Shown here: positions 14,088 through 26,945 of the stretch, piece after piece
How positions within the stretch are numbered: position 1 is the stretch's first letter
Layout: each line of letters begins with the position of its first letter
Source: Acanthacorydalis orientalis
Taxonomy: Eukaryota > Arthropoda > Insecta > Megaloptera > Corydalidae
Assembly (NCBI GenBank): GCA_034766995.1
Contig: CM068319.1
Coordinates: 24,788,459-24,852,458 of the forward strand
Direction: 5' to 3'
DNA length: 64,000 nucleotides
Program-made: the position numbers and the translations under genes
The notes under the pieces: generated by a model
The model's database searches: none
The model's input: only the letters and a program-made list of their open reading frames with translations
Told to the model about the DNA's origin: nothing

Positions 14088-15312
14088 TAGTTTAACATAT
14101 TTGTTAAAATATAAAAAGTTAATTCTTATTTTTTCATAAAATATCAAATAATAGAATTTTTTTTTAAAGATTAATGTTTTTAACTATTAAGGACACTATA
14201 CTTGTATATAAGATTAGTCACGCTGTTGATATGTTTTGGATATGTTGAAGGTGTTGAAAATAAATGATTAAATCTTTTTGTTATTCGATTTTAAAATTTT
14301 AATAAGTATACAAATATTTTAAGTTTATTTAAAAATTGAAAACAAGCAGATAGAAACGTACTAATTTAGAATTTTATGGTATAGTAACGATAAACTTGAA
14401 TTATTTCATTAAAAATTTCACTAAAAAACAAGCATTGTATAGTACTCTTTATAATAAAATAAGTTGAAAATGAATAAAATGAGAATATGGTAGTTTATGG
14501 ACGCACTTGTTATATTTTTGATAAAACAAGTATAAAAAAAGATAAATTTATTTTACAAATGTTAATAAATGTTTAACTGATCGTTTTCATTTTTCAGAGA
14601 AATTATAAATGGTCTATAAATTGAAAATTTTCCAAGAAAATTAATTCTTGGCTCAAATGTATGAAAATAAGAAATCGAATTTTAAAGACATTCTATTTAT
14701 TTATTTTTTAAGCATAATTGGGTCAGGTCAATAAATTACAAGAAATGCACAAAGATGATACGGGCGTTTTATTTATAAAATTAAAATTTGAATTTCAGAA
14801 CGAAACTTTAGTCATGGAGAAGAGTATATGCTGAGTAACGTAAATAATAACGATTTCAAAGAATTGCATTGTAAAATATGAAAAGATATAAGGATATTAT
14901 CTATTATTGTAGGAAGATATATATTTAAAACATGGGACGAAAATATAACATAAGATTTAATCTTATAGATTTATGTATTTCATTAGATAATCTTTTTCTC
15001 ATTTCTACTCTTTGTACGATTGAAGCAAGGACAGTGTGATTTTATAAAACGTATATAAAAATTGTTTAGTATGCTTTTTTGCTTGATTTAATCAACATAG
15101 GGGTAAGTTTAACATAAATTGCTTACAAACGTTAGTGTAAGAAATTATCGATATTTTTAAATATTTATTATATTTGTTTATTATTTATTATAGTTTATTT
15201 ATGAAAGTAAAAAAAGAAATAAAAATATTAATACTCGTATGTCTTAATATAATCGTCTGTTTATCTTCTTTCTTTATTTTTACTTTTTATGTCTCGATTT
15301 CTTCTCTTTCTC

Positions 15313-15371
<59 letters not shown>
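15313..15371. repeat. (TA)n microsatellite
   Basis: About 28 TA units after a CTCTTTCTCT lead-in. Confidence 0.97.
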
Positions 15372-15373
<2 letters not shown>

Positions 15374-15594
15374 TTATATAATAAAATAATACTTGATAAC
15401 ATTTATTGTATTTCATTATCTAATTAATTTATAAAAGGTAATTAAAAAAGGAATAAAAAATGAAGCAATAAATTTCAAAATAAAATCTAGAAAGAATGCC
15501 GTATCCGCATGCAGATATATCTTTTTTTTAGAAATACGTCTACTTTTTTCTAAAAAAAAACAGTCTTATTTATTTACGACGACGTGGAAAAAAA

Positions 15595-15970
15595 TTCGAG
15601 TGAAAAAAAACTGGCTACTTGCACTACAATATAGAAGATAAATTGTCGAGGTCAAGGTATTTCGCACGGCAGTCACATTAGATTCACACAGCCTTCGTGA
15701 TCCAGCAACATAGTGCTACTTCATACGGGAGAACACCATACACATCGAATTGGCGTTGTTGTCGAGACACTCGTCCTTCACCTCACCTCACCACTGTATT
15801 TCACATTTCCCGCAGTTTCATCCCTCCTAGACTTGCTCCCGTTCAATATTCTCTACCGGGCCTACCTCTCTATCCTTGTCCCCGGGAATGCATTATATAT
15901 ATAACGTTCGCGTTGCCATAGGACAGGATTCGGTCAAGTACAGGAACGGAGTTATTAGATTTTCGTCTCG
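15595..15970. other. Unassigned GC-richer island
   Basis: This block of about 375 bp is clearly richer in G+C and CpG than its surroundings. Reading frames within it are short and show no family signature. It includes CGGCAGTCAC near 15667, which resembles an insect initiator. It could be a promoter plus noncoding first exon of a transcript, a lncRNA exon or an old mobile-element fragment. The sequence alone does not decide. Confidence 0.4.
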
Positions 15971-16659
15971 AAGAATAACGTTTTTAATGTCAAAGGTCAC
16001 CGAATCAGTATATTCACTACTTATATTAGAAATAAAATTATTGATGCTACACAGTTTTATTTAATCCACAAATGCTTATTTAATAATTGTTTTATTGCAC
16101 GAATGAGAAATTAAAGTTATTTTACACAAGTTAAAATTTATATAAAAAAGAATTCTTCTATTGTTCATTTTGAGTTGGTTAATCGAAAAATATTGTATAA
16201 AATAGCTATAAAATAAATACAAAATTAAACTTCTCCATTGCATACACCAAGTTCAAATATTAATTAATTTCCAATAGGTAAATGGACTAGAGGTCAATAA
16301 GGAGAAATAATTGAAATTTAGATAGAAATATAACATGTTTTAATATACTAAATTCACAAATATAATTTTAATGTCATATGTGTGGCTTTTTTCATAGTAT
16401 TTATTGAGAAACTTAACGATTAAAAGTAATTTTGTCACCTTTAAACTAATTAATCCTAAATTTTTTTAAGAAGAAAGAAGAGATTTTAATTGTATACTGA
16501 TTAACATTGACTGACTTCTCAGCTGTTAATATATTAGGTTAAAAATGGTAATCGTAATAATTGCGATGAAATATAATTCTATGTAGATTAAAAACCACAA
16601 AAATGTGCTGTATAATGTAATTGCTGTAATTAATTTGTCACTTAACAAACATCAAATGC

Positions 16660-17080
16660 TTTTTCTTCGATGGCGCTAAAGCCCAAATCGAATCTTGGCT
16701 TCCTAAATTTTCTACTTTCAGACATTTTTCTCCCTGGACGTTCTTCTCCAGTCCCTTACTCTCAACAGTTCCACTGTACCAAGTTCAAATTCTGTATTAG
16801 TGGTCGTTTTTCGTTACATTCATTCAGTGTCCGAAGCTTATTTTGAGGTTTCATAATGTGGGGTTATTAGCCTCACGCCCAATTTCCTTTTACCCCGCTC
16901 TCGCTAGCCCTGACGCATCTCGCCATCGAAATTAGATACCCAATCTTGAGTGAGGTAACTCAGGTTACCAGCGTTAACCACTTGGAGGTGAGAGTCGGAA
17001 TTGGATAGGCTATACGACACTAGCTGGAATCGGCGTCATGTGGTAACCCCCAAGTGGGTTTAACCACCATCAAATGTTTA
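16660..17080 (-). mobile_element. Possible RTE-like LINE 5' fragment
   Basis: Read on the minus strand, the block contains TTGGGCGTGAGGCTAATAAC followed by CCCCACAT. This resembles the leader that precedes the endonuclease in RTE-type non-LTR retrotransposons (GTGGGGCTAACAACCCCAC type). The rest is interrupted by stops, and no endonuclease or reverse transcriptase domain is seen. G+C is well above the flanks. The assignment rests on remembered leader similarity and is tentative. Confidence 0.35.
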
Positions 17081-17339
17081 TCAGTTAGTAATTAATATAA
17101 CTCATTTAGTTCTACATCCAGCTCTTAATGATGTGAATTTGATTATTACATCTTTACATCCATGAAATATAATATCCACTAAAATGGGATAATATTTAGT
17201 ACCGTAAAATAATTATAGTGGTTTGATATAACACACAGATGAAATAAAATAAGAACAGCGAATATAACACATTCTGTACAATAATAATGTATATAATTGA
17301 AACCGCCTGAATAATTATTCAATTAAGGGATGATTTGGT

Positions 17340-17430
17340 TCTGAGTACGTACCTCGATTCAGCAGGACGCGCCTGTAGAGACCGATGCTGACTGTTCGAG
17401 TTTTCAGTCGATCGGCGCATCTTCTCGAAA
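17340..17430 (+). promoter_or_regulatory. Promoter-like CpG patch upstream of SLC6 gene
   Basis: A short CpG-rich patch in very AT-rich DNA, with TTCAGTCGATCGGCGC at about 17402-17417 matching the insect initiator TCAGTY. It lies 1.65 kb upstream of the SLC6 start codon, so it may mark its transcription start and a noncoding first exon. No donor site is obvious. Confidence 0.3.
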
Positions 17431-19074
17431 TATTACATATTATATATAGTCTGGATTTTAATTATTGAATTTTTATTTCAATCTGATTGAGCTTGCTTAA
17501 TAGAATGAAACACCTGTTCGTATAATAATTTGATCGTATTAAAACAGCAATATCAAGAATCGAGCTTTAAACATAATATACTATAAAGAAAAACATTTCA
17601 ATAATCTCTGAATGTTAGAAATTATGCCTGTTGTTATTTAAGATATAAATTAAATGTGCTAAAAAATAATCGATTTAAAATTATTTTCTTTTATATAGAG
17701 TTGTTTGTGATTTATAAATGTTATACTTTTATGTTTAGACATAACTGATGTAATTTGTATAATTTTATTTTCATTAATATTTTCAAGCGATTCGTATAAT
17801 GCCAAAAGGATTTTTCAATTAACTTTTGTTACATTCATTTCAATGTTCAATCGCATTGATTGAAGTATATTTGTGTGTGTAAATTTCGATTTTAAATATT
17901 ATTTATTATGTAAAATACATTGTATGGAAATCATATACATCATAATAGATTGAGAAGAATAAAACGACTGAGTAGTTAACATTAAATTAAAATAAAAATT
18001 AAAAAATTGATAATTACTGAAATTAAAAAAATAAACCAAAATTTTAAAAGAATTCGTAGACGACTAACCAGATTCGAATAAAACATAATCAAAAATTAGC
18101 ATTCCGTTGTAGAACACATATTTTTATTGAAATGAAATGAAATTATTAGGAAGACTTTTAAAATTTCATGGATGAAAGTAAACCAAATAAAAGAAATTTG
18201 TATATACATATAAATCAGAAATTTGATATAAATTTTTAAATGAAATTAAAAGAAGTAATAAATTGATAATTTTGGATGAAAATATATTTTTATAAATCTA
18301 TTTTAAATAAAATGTATTATTTTTATTCAAATATTTTATAAAATGTTTTGTTTGTAATACATTTATAAATACGATTATTAATAGTGTATATTATAAAAAA
18401 AGACATGTGTTGTATGAGACAATTCAGATCGGTAATTATTAAGAAAATTAATTAACTCATAAACAAAAAAACATATATATGATTAATTAGAAACATATTA
18501 TTTTTGAAATTGGTTTTCTTCGAACGACGGAAATGTAGATATTTTTAATATGAAATAATAACCATGTGTTCATTTTGATTAAAAAAGAAAACAATGCGTC
18601 GCAATAAAACCATTAAATAAATATAGTCGAGCTTGAAATTATACGTCGAAACGTAACCAATTTACTAATGAAGATATGAGTCATTCGAAATAAGACTAAT
18701 ATCATTAATAAAATAAGACTTACGATAAAGAAGACTTAATATTCAAAGACTTAGAAGATGGAAATGACGAGCTGGTATAAATAGTATTAAATTTATTTCG
18801 AATAACGTATTGTTAAGAGACGAAAAACATAGAAAATATCTATTTTGATGAAAATATATAACTGAATGGGAAAAGAATGATCGTAATATATCTAAAGAGT
18901 TTACACTTTATATATAAATGATTGCGATGAATGTTAATTTTCACGGATGACCGTTAATTTGTTGCAAATGACGGGACGAGAACAATATCAATTAAGTATC
19001 AGACAGATGCAATTTCAATGGAAAAATTTCGATTTGCGTAGTTTGTAATCTTCATTTGCGCTGCGTTTAGACTA

Positions 19075-19355
19075 ATGGAGTTTTCTGCATCGAGCTCTCG
19101 TCTATCAAAGAGGGCACCGCTCGCTTCTGACGAAGATATTGTACAAACCACTCCATTGACTGAATCGACTAAGATGAAAATTGATTTGGATATGTGGGAT
19201 GTAAGTAAATCTTGTTCCATTACTCTTAATTTCAACAAACAAGTAAATTTGAATAACATTCTGAATGTGTTTTTAATAAAATCATAAGTTTTAAAGCCTT
19301 TCAAATTATTATTACTGATTTATTTTATGAAAAAAAATGAAACTTAATAAAATTA

Positions 19356-19392
<37 letters not shown>

Positions 19393-20498
19393 GAAAATTA
19401 AAACGTTCGTTTGTTTATTTGAGAGTTATTTTATTATATCAAAATTTTGTAGTTCTTATTTTTTGTGTTATAAAGTTTTCGATTGTTGTTTCGTTTTTTT
19501 TATGATCTTCAAATAAATTTTATATCATTTATTAAGATGAACTTATTAAAAGAATCACATCACTAATTGAAAAATGACTTCAAAAAATAATTTTGTTTAT
19601 TTTTTGAAGTCATTATATTTTTTTATTAAGTTCATGTTTACAAGATCGTTTTACAATTGTGAGTAGAAAGTCTATTGTTTTAAGTGTATCCTTTTTTTGC
19701 TAGAATCTTACCTCTATTAGAAAAAACTTTTAGAAGTATTCATTATAAAACTTTCAAAAAAGAATAACAGCAGTGATAATAATTTTATTTATAATTAACA
19801 ATATATTATGCAAATATAAGTATCATATATAAAGAACAATTTATTAATGAGTTTTCAAACAGAAAAGATTTGATATTTAGTATTTCAATATAACAAATCA
19901 GTTTCATATTTATTTTCAGTGCAAAATTTTGAAAACAGAAAATAATTGTTTCATTTTTCTAGCCAAATTATATTTTTCACATATTTAATTATTTACAGTT
20001 TACTAGTTTTCTTAAGATTTGTTTGATTTCTTATAATTATTATACATTTCTAGAATACAATTTTATTAATTATCATACGTTTTTACTATTCATTTTTAGA
20101 ATGAAGTTGTAATATTAGAAAAATAAGTAATAGGTTAATACATAAAAAAAATATTATTTATAAATTTGAGTATATTCAAAAATAGATAATTTTTCGTAAT
20201 AGTATATTTTTTTCATAAATATTATATTTTTAATAACAATATCTTTGTTCTGAAATGGAAAGAATCTAAGTTTTATTTTTTATGAAAGTAAATTTTCAAT
20301 AATATATTTTTTCTAAATCAAAATATTAATGTAAATAAGAAACAAGTTTAAGATATAATAAGCAAGTATGATTTTATTTTTAAATGTTTCTAACGAGCCA
20401 TCTGGAAATATAATGAGTTCGAATCATATTTTTGCATTGAAATGATTATTTGAAAATAAAATATATTATTTATGTACTTCAGTTGAGATTTTTGATCT

Positions 20499-20556
<58 letters not shown>

Positions 20557-22939
20557 TTATTTTTAGAATGATGACAAATTATCTATGGCTAATTCTCAAG
20601 CACCTCTTCATAAATCCGGCATTGGCGAAGACACTCTTTCTTCCTTAGAGGCAGGTTCTGAACCAGCCAGAGGAAACTGGACTGGTCGATTTGATTTCTT
20701 GTTATCTTTGTTGGGTTACAGCGTTGGTCTGGGTAATGTTTGGCGTTTTCCATACTTATGCTACAGTAACGGAGGAGGTAAAAATTGAATACTTGTAATC
20801 GAATAACTTGTTTTCTTTAATTATAAATTAATAATACATTAATGATGTCATTATAAACGAAACTTAAAATGATATAACAGTTTACGTTAATAAGTTTTAA
20901 TAAAATAAACTAGCAATTTATTACTTTAAAGAATTATTAATAATATATTTAGAGTGTCCGTAAATATTTTATATTACAGGTGCGTTCTTAATTCCTTTCA
21001 CGACAATGTTGGTGATAGCCGGTCTACCATTAATGTTCATGGAATTATCTCTGGGTCAATATGCTGCTATTGGACCCGTTGCTCTCTACACACGTTTCTG
21101 CCCTTTATTGCGTGGCCTCGGTTATGGAATGGTATTTGTGTCCACCATTGTAATGCTTTATTATAATCTGATTATTGCCTGGACAATATTTTATATGTTT
21201 GCTTCTCTGCGAAGTGTTTTACCATGGCAATATTGTGATCCTTCGTGGAGTACGGAAAGTGAGTGAGTTATTATATTTTTTTTCTACGAAAAAGATTAAA
21301 TTCTGGTTTTTATTCGATTAGCCTGAAAAAAATGTTAATTGTATTTTATTAATTTAGATTGTTATTCATATGAAATGGCGGATGAATGCACATCTTTAAA
21401 CGGTACTTACTATAGAAAAATTTGCTATAACAGTACTTTAGCCGAAGAATTAAATATTACATTAATTGCTTCAAAAGCTATACGAAAACCTCCGGCCGAG
21501 GAATATTTCACGTGAGTTACCTCTATTAAATCGATTAAGACTGATAGTGTAGTAAAATTAGTTGCTGAAGTTGTAGGATAAAACAAAGATATTTTTTAAA
21601 TTAATTAAAAGTTTCATTGTTTTTTTTTTTAAATTTGTCTAAATTATATTTCATTACATTATATAATTATTTATATTTTTTTGCGAAAAACTTTTAATAA
21701 TTTTATCATTTGAAATTTTATTAAAATGAATTTGTCAACTGATATTTCAGAAACTATGTCCTAGGACTGTCATCTGGTATACAAGAAACAGGAGAAATAA
21801 GATACTCTATGGCATTATGTTTACTATTAGCTTGGATTATCGTGTTTTTGTGTCTTAGTAAAGGCGTTCAATCATCGGGAAAGGTATCTTGTATGAAAAT
21901 ACATTTCTTAATAAATAAACATACATATCATTCAATAAGTATTTTTTTTTAATATTTTGAATTGATATTCGATTTTTTTATTATTTTTGAATAAGATAAG
22001 TAACATGTTTACAGGTTGTTTATTTTACGGCTTTATTTCCGTACGTTGTTCTTATTATTCTGTTTATACGAGGAGTAAGTCTTCCAGGAGCAAAAACTGG
22101 AATTCTTTTTTATCTTATGCCAGATTGGAAACAGCTTGCTAATGCACAGGTAATACTTTAAAATCTTTTAATCACCAGAAACTATTTTTAAGTAACTTTT
22201 CACTCTTGTTGATTTAAATAAATGTCATAGCTAATAAAATAGTAAATTATTAAAATATGTCTTCTTTAAATTATACGTTAATAAACAAATCAGTATGTTT
22301 ATTACAATTACTTATTTTTTAGAATATACCATTGAATAATAACATTAGAATACGTTTAATAAATTAAAATAAATGCAATTACAGATTAAAGAAGATTTGT
22401 GAAAACAACTATTGTTCATATATTTACCATAAAAGTTAATTAGTAATTCAATTGTTAAAGGTTTTTTTTATAATTTATAATTGGACTTTAAAAGTTGTTA
22501 TGTTGCATAATTAACAACAGATTTTTAAATTTTCTTTAGGGTTTCGGAATGACGAAATTGGACATCATTCCTGTACTAAATTGCTATTCACTGTGATTTA
22601 AAATTATGTACCTTAAATTTTACTAAAAATTGTTATTTCAAAATTTATAAAATAGAATTTAAATCAAATAAAAAATTGTATTTGTTTATGTTTGAAAAAG
22701 GAGTATGTTTTATCAAAGTACAAAATGAAAGAATGTTCAGAGCGATATGGAACTATAAAAAAATATATTTTAATGGACATTTTTTCTTTTACATATTTAT
22801 TCATTATTTTAGGTATGGGGAGATGCAGCTGTACAAATATTTTTCGCATTGAGTCCAGCTTGGGGAGGCTTAATAACTTTGTCGTCGTATAATAAATTTA
22901 ATAACAATTGCTATAAGTTAGTATTCTCTCTCTCTCTCC

Positions 22940-22985
<46 letters not shown>

Positions 22986-25342
22986 CGTATCTAAGTTCAT
23001 ACATTATGTGTTTGTAGAGATTCGCTTATAGTAGCTGTTAGCAATATTTTAACGTCTTTCTTCGCGGGCCTCGTTATTTTCTCTGTGATCGGTTACTTGG
23101 CCCATGAGCTGCATGTCGATGTAGAAAAAGTTGTTGATCAAGGCGCTGGACTCGCCTTCATTGTTTATCCAGAAGTCGTTACTCGACTACCTGTTTCACC
23201 AATTTGGTCATTACTGTTCTTTATAATGTTGCTCACGCTCGGTCTAGACTCGCAGGTTATTATTATGTATAAAACAACAAGTTGAAATTGAAGCGTAATA
23301 ATAACGTAGTCATGTTTGATTTTTAGTTCGCTTTAATGGAAACCGTGACGACAGCCATTTTAGATAGATTTGCAGTGCTAAGACACAGAAAAGTAATGGT
23401 AGTATTAACTGTCGCAATATTTGGATATTTCGGAGGACTTATTTTTACAGCGAATGTAAGTATTTTAGGACGGTTGAATTTACATTCATATGAAAAATAT
23501 TTTTATTAAATTTTAAAGTATCATGAACGAGATTTTCTAATATAATTTTATATATTTTACACATAAAATATTAAACAGCAATAAGCTTGAGTCGGTAACA
23601 AGCTGTTATATACAATATTAAACTTTATAGAAGCATATCTTTTTACTAAATAAGTACAAACATCCTTACAATAAATAACCAATGTATATTGATTGAATAT
23701 TTGAAAATGGAGAAAATACCTTGAAATATCTAATTAAACGTATTGCTTTTAAATTAATATAAAAACTATTATTCATTTTGAAATGGTCATATTCTTTTTG
23801 GAAATATATTAACATGGATATTGTGTAGGCTTTTTTTTATAAAAGACCTATAGTTAATACATGAAAAATGAACTTTTTAAACATCATGAATTTTATAAAA
23901 AAATAGGGAATGTTCATTATGTTATTTCAGTTCAATTACTGAAAAGCTAAAATGTAACATTTTCCAATATAAATCGATAATTAATATACAAAATAATAGT
24001 TTTTTTTTACCATAAAATTAGAAATTCGATTAGAGTGGATTTATTGATCTAATAAATACATAACATTCTTAGTTTTAAGTGTTTAACTGTATAAAAGTTT
24101 GGTCAGAATTAAAATTACCTACATGTCACTCTATCTTCAGTACCTGCTTCAAGTATATTTTTTTATAAAATTTAGTTTTAAGTTATAAAGGATTTCATTA
24201 AATCAATTAAGCTTTTAACGATATTTAAATTTATGTTTTGATATTTGCAATCGATTTGTTTTTAAAGAAATGAAATATCATTTAATTTATAAAACACTTA
24301 TAGATGTACATAAATTCCGGAAAAAATATTCTCAATTTATTTTTAGAGCGGTATGTATTGGCTTCAATTAATGGATAAATACGCAGCCAATTGGTCAGTT
24401 CTGTGCATAGCAATAATCGAGTGTACACATATTTCCTGGATTTATGGCGCTGAAAGATTTCTTTCAAATATTCAAAGCATGATTGGCTCACAAAGTATAG
24501 TATGGCTATATTTCTGGTCAACGATGTGGCGTATTATCACACCAGCAGCACTATTGGTAAACTGACTATTTATATAATTAGTTATAAAGTGTAATTTCCA
24601 TAAAAAAGTATCAGAATTAATTATTAAATACTCTGAATGCATTTAAAAAAAATTAAATCATAATACGATCACAATTTGTGTGGATGTGATCTTCGTTCTG
24701 TTAACATTTTTATTTATATGTGAAGAAGTTGGTTTCCATACATTACAAAAGACAGTGTTAGTGTTTTATGTTTTAAATTGTTTTTATATAGAGATTAATT
24801 TATTTTCGAAATACGATTTTTAAATAAAAAAAGATGAACAATAATCGAAATGTACGTCGTTTGTAATATATAGTTTGAGATATATTTCCATTTTAGTTTA
24901 TTCTATTTTTCAATTGGATCCAATACAAACCTGCATCATATGGATACTATGTATATCCAATATGGGCTGATGCTGTTGGTTGGGTTGTAGGACTGGTGCC
25001 GCTTGCAATTATATTATTTGTTATGATATATGCAATAATCACTGCTCCTGACGATCTCAGTTTCAGAGAGGTATTTGTTATACATTTTAATAAAAAAAAA
25101 ATAATATTTATATTAAATAAAGGATTTTTATGAAAAAAGACACTAAATAAAAATTAAATAAATGTCCATTTTAGAAAATTAATTTATTACTGAAACCAAC
25201 TGAAGAATGGGGCCCTGCAAACAGACAAGCAGAATTATCAACTAAATACGATAATGTACAAAATACAATAATTCTAGTAAATGGTATACCAATAACAAAT
25301 GCTTCTGAAATTTTGGAAGCAGGAGGAGATAGTTTTCTCTGA
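19075..25342 (+). CDS. SLC6 Na+/Cl- neurotransmitter symporter, glycine-transporter-like
   Basis: Plasma-membrane Na+/Cl--coupled amino acid importer of the SLC6 family. Exons: 19075-19200, 20567-20777, 20980-21258, 21358-21511, 21751-21883, 22015-22149, 22813-22916, 23018-23255, 23327-23455, 24347-24556, 24897-25070, 25175-25342. All junctions are GT-AG and all phases match, giving 686 residues to TGA 25340-25342. TM1 carries [18 protein letters not shown], with glycine where monoamine carriers have aspartate, so the substrate is an amino acid. The EL2 loop has Cys residues and three sequons (NGT, NST, NIT). TM6-7 reads [27 protein letters not shown], closest in my memory to vertebrate GlyT2 and insect GlyT-like proteins. 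[14 protein letters not shown] and the C-terminal EEWGP block are family-typical. The ATG at 19075 opens a 42-codon exon with no family similarity, which is normal for the variable N tail. A second in-frame ATG sits at 20585. Glycine specificity is inferred. Confidence 0.93.
19359..19387. repeat. (TA)n microsatellite
   Basis: About 14 TA units in SLC6 intron 1. Confidence 0.95.
19573..19614. repeat. Perfect 18-bp hairpin in SLC6 intron 1
   Basis: AATGACTTCAAAAAATAA at 19573-19590 pairs perfectly with its reverse complement at 19597-19614 across a 6-nt loop. The stem is too short for a typical pre-miRNA. It may be a MITE remnant or a chance cruciform. Confidence 0.85.
20501..20553. repeat. 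(TA)n microsatellite next to an SLC6 acceptor
   Basis: A 53-bp array ending 13 bp before the acceptor AG of the 20567 exon, where a pyrimidine tract would normally lie. Confidence 0.97.
22925..22983. repeat. Compound (CT)n(TA)n filling a small SLC6 intron
   Basis: CT units, CCG, then about 21 TA units. They occupy over half of the 101-bp intron 22917-23017. Confidence 0.97.
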
Positions 25343-25793
25343 GACAGGCTTCCCGTTGGAGAAACAGTAAGCTAAGCATTTAATTACGATTTATTTCATT
25401 TTAATATATTCGCTGTTTTATTTTTGACATATTTTTATAATTTTCATGTAACATTAAAAATATTAGAAGAAATTTCGACATTAAAATTATTGTTATTTAA
25501 AAAGACGATTTTTCAAAAATGAATAGTAATTTTATTTTTTCTCTGTGCTGAAAAATATATTATGCAAGATATGAGATGTTGTTTGAATGAGGATATTATT
25601 TTAATATTGGAATAAAATGAAATTGAAATAAATATCGAATTAGTGCACAGCATGCATATTTTATTTTTTTGGATTGAGCACGAAGAGTATAGTTTTTAAA
25701 AGTTTTGAGTATTCTGAATTCATAATAAAATTCTAAATTACAATTGTTGATTAGAGAAGGAGATTTTCTATTTATTCCGTGTATACTTTCTAG

Positions 25794-25967
25794 ACGGCTG
25801 AATGTAAAGAAAATGTATCTGCAATGACTCCACTAATTGATTTTGGTTCAAGTTCTTGTGCATTGCAACAACCAGGACCAAGCATCTTAAAAAATAGCAA
25901 GAATCGTAATCAAAGTAAAAAATCAACATCAGCATCAAAAACAAGTTCAGAAAATAAAAAGTTATAA
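25794..25967 (+). CDS. Candidate C-terminal extension exon of the SLC6 gene (readthrough or alternative splice)
   Basis: After TGA 25340-25342 the same frame stays open for 8 codons to a donor (ACA/GTAAGC, GT at 25367). A TTTCTAG acceptor ends at 25793. The next exon continues in the same frame for 57 codons, starting TAECKENVSAMTPLIDFG and ending SSENKKL before TAA at 25965-25967. The extension is polar and rich in Ser, Lys and Asn, as expected of a cytosolic tail. An alternative donor inside the previous exon (GTAAAT at 25277, after CTA) is also phase 0 and would join this exon while skipping the TGA. So the exon may be reached by alternative splicing or by stop-codon readthrough. A poly(A) hexamer follows at 25985-25990. 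Confidence 0.55.
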   Translation, partial: TAECKENVSAMTPLIDFGSSSCALQQPGPSILKNSKNRNQSKKSTSASKTSSENKKL

Positions 25968-25984
25968 AGTATGTTTTTAGAATT

Positions 25985-25990
25985 AATAAA
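25985..25990 (+). promoter_or_regulatory. SLC6 gene poly(A) signal
   Basis: AATAAA 18 bp after the TAA that closes the extension exon. Its position supports that exon being the transcript's last. Confidence 0.45.
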
Positions 25991-26765
25991 CGTCAAATTT
26001 CGTTCATAAAACAAACACTTATTAAAATTAATAAATGTGATAATAATCATGCGTTATAAAGTTAATATGTAAGAGCACAATATCGAAAAAAAACGGTACA
26101 GAGTTGTATATAAAGAAAAAAAAACAGTTATATGAATGAAGACAAATTACTTATAGTATTAACAAAGGCTGACAATTAATTTAATAAAATAGATATTGAA
26201 ATGTTGATTAATTCAATAGCTAAATTATATACATATATTATCATTAAACTGATAATTATTAATGTCTATTTTAAATACATATTATTAGTTATATAATAAT
26301 ACGTTTAGAAAAAAAATATCTGATCATATTCATTGTCGCATCGTTTAAACACTTTACTACCTAGAAGTGGCGAATAAATAATACTGAACGAGTGTTTATG
26401 AAATCACTGTTTAAAAAACCAAATAAATAGAATAAAAACACAGTTTTCGATATTGAAATATTACAAAGGATATAAACTTATTTATTTAATAGGTGATTTT
26501 GCATTTGAATACAACTTAATATATTTTAAATAATTGGAAACGTGAACAGGTAAAAATAATTAATATTTTAAAAATATATATCGACTCGAAAATAATACCT
26601 CAAAATTCTAGGAATATAATTTCATGTTGGATCAAATTCACGCTAAAATTAAAAAATGCGACTATGAATGTGGCCTAGAAATGTGCTAGAAGTGTTCCTA
26701 ATATGTGTGATATGAGTACCTGCCCTATAGTATTTAAATTGTGTATTTATTTACATACATACTCT

Positions 26766-26768
<3 letters not shown>

Positions 26769-26810
<42 letters not shown>

Positions 26811-26812
26811 AC

Positions 26813-26854
<42 letters not shown>

Positions 26855-26855
26855 T

Positions 26856-26937
<82 letters not shown>

Positions 26938-26945
26938 AGTATATA
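26769..26945. repeat. Long (AT)n array with ATAC/TTTA interruptions
   Basis: About 177 bp of AT units broken by scattered AC, GT and TTT steps. It is the longest repeat in the window. Confidence 0.97.

Larger units (their letters stand above)
9920..15590. other. Intergenic AT-rich DNA
   Basis: No gene is recognised on either strand. It contains microsatellites (11979, 12377, 12951, 13301, 15313), a short 37-bp tandem duplication at 14029-14087 and a weak possible arm of the palindromic repeat near 12150-12201. Confidence 0.6.

Noticed and set aside
15697..16064. Short open frames in the 15.7-kb island
   Set aside because: They overlap in different frames, are Pro/Arg/Leu-rich without any motif, and lack splice or leader support.
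20410..20425. GAGTTCGAATCAT as a tRNA T-loop
   Set aside because: No matching A box or acceptor stem at the right distance.
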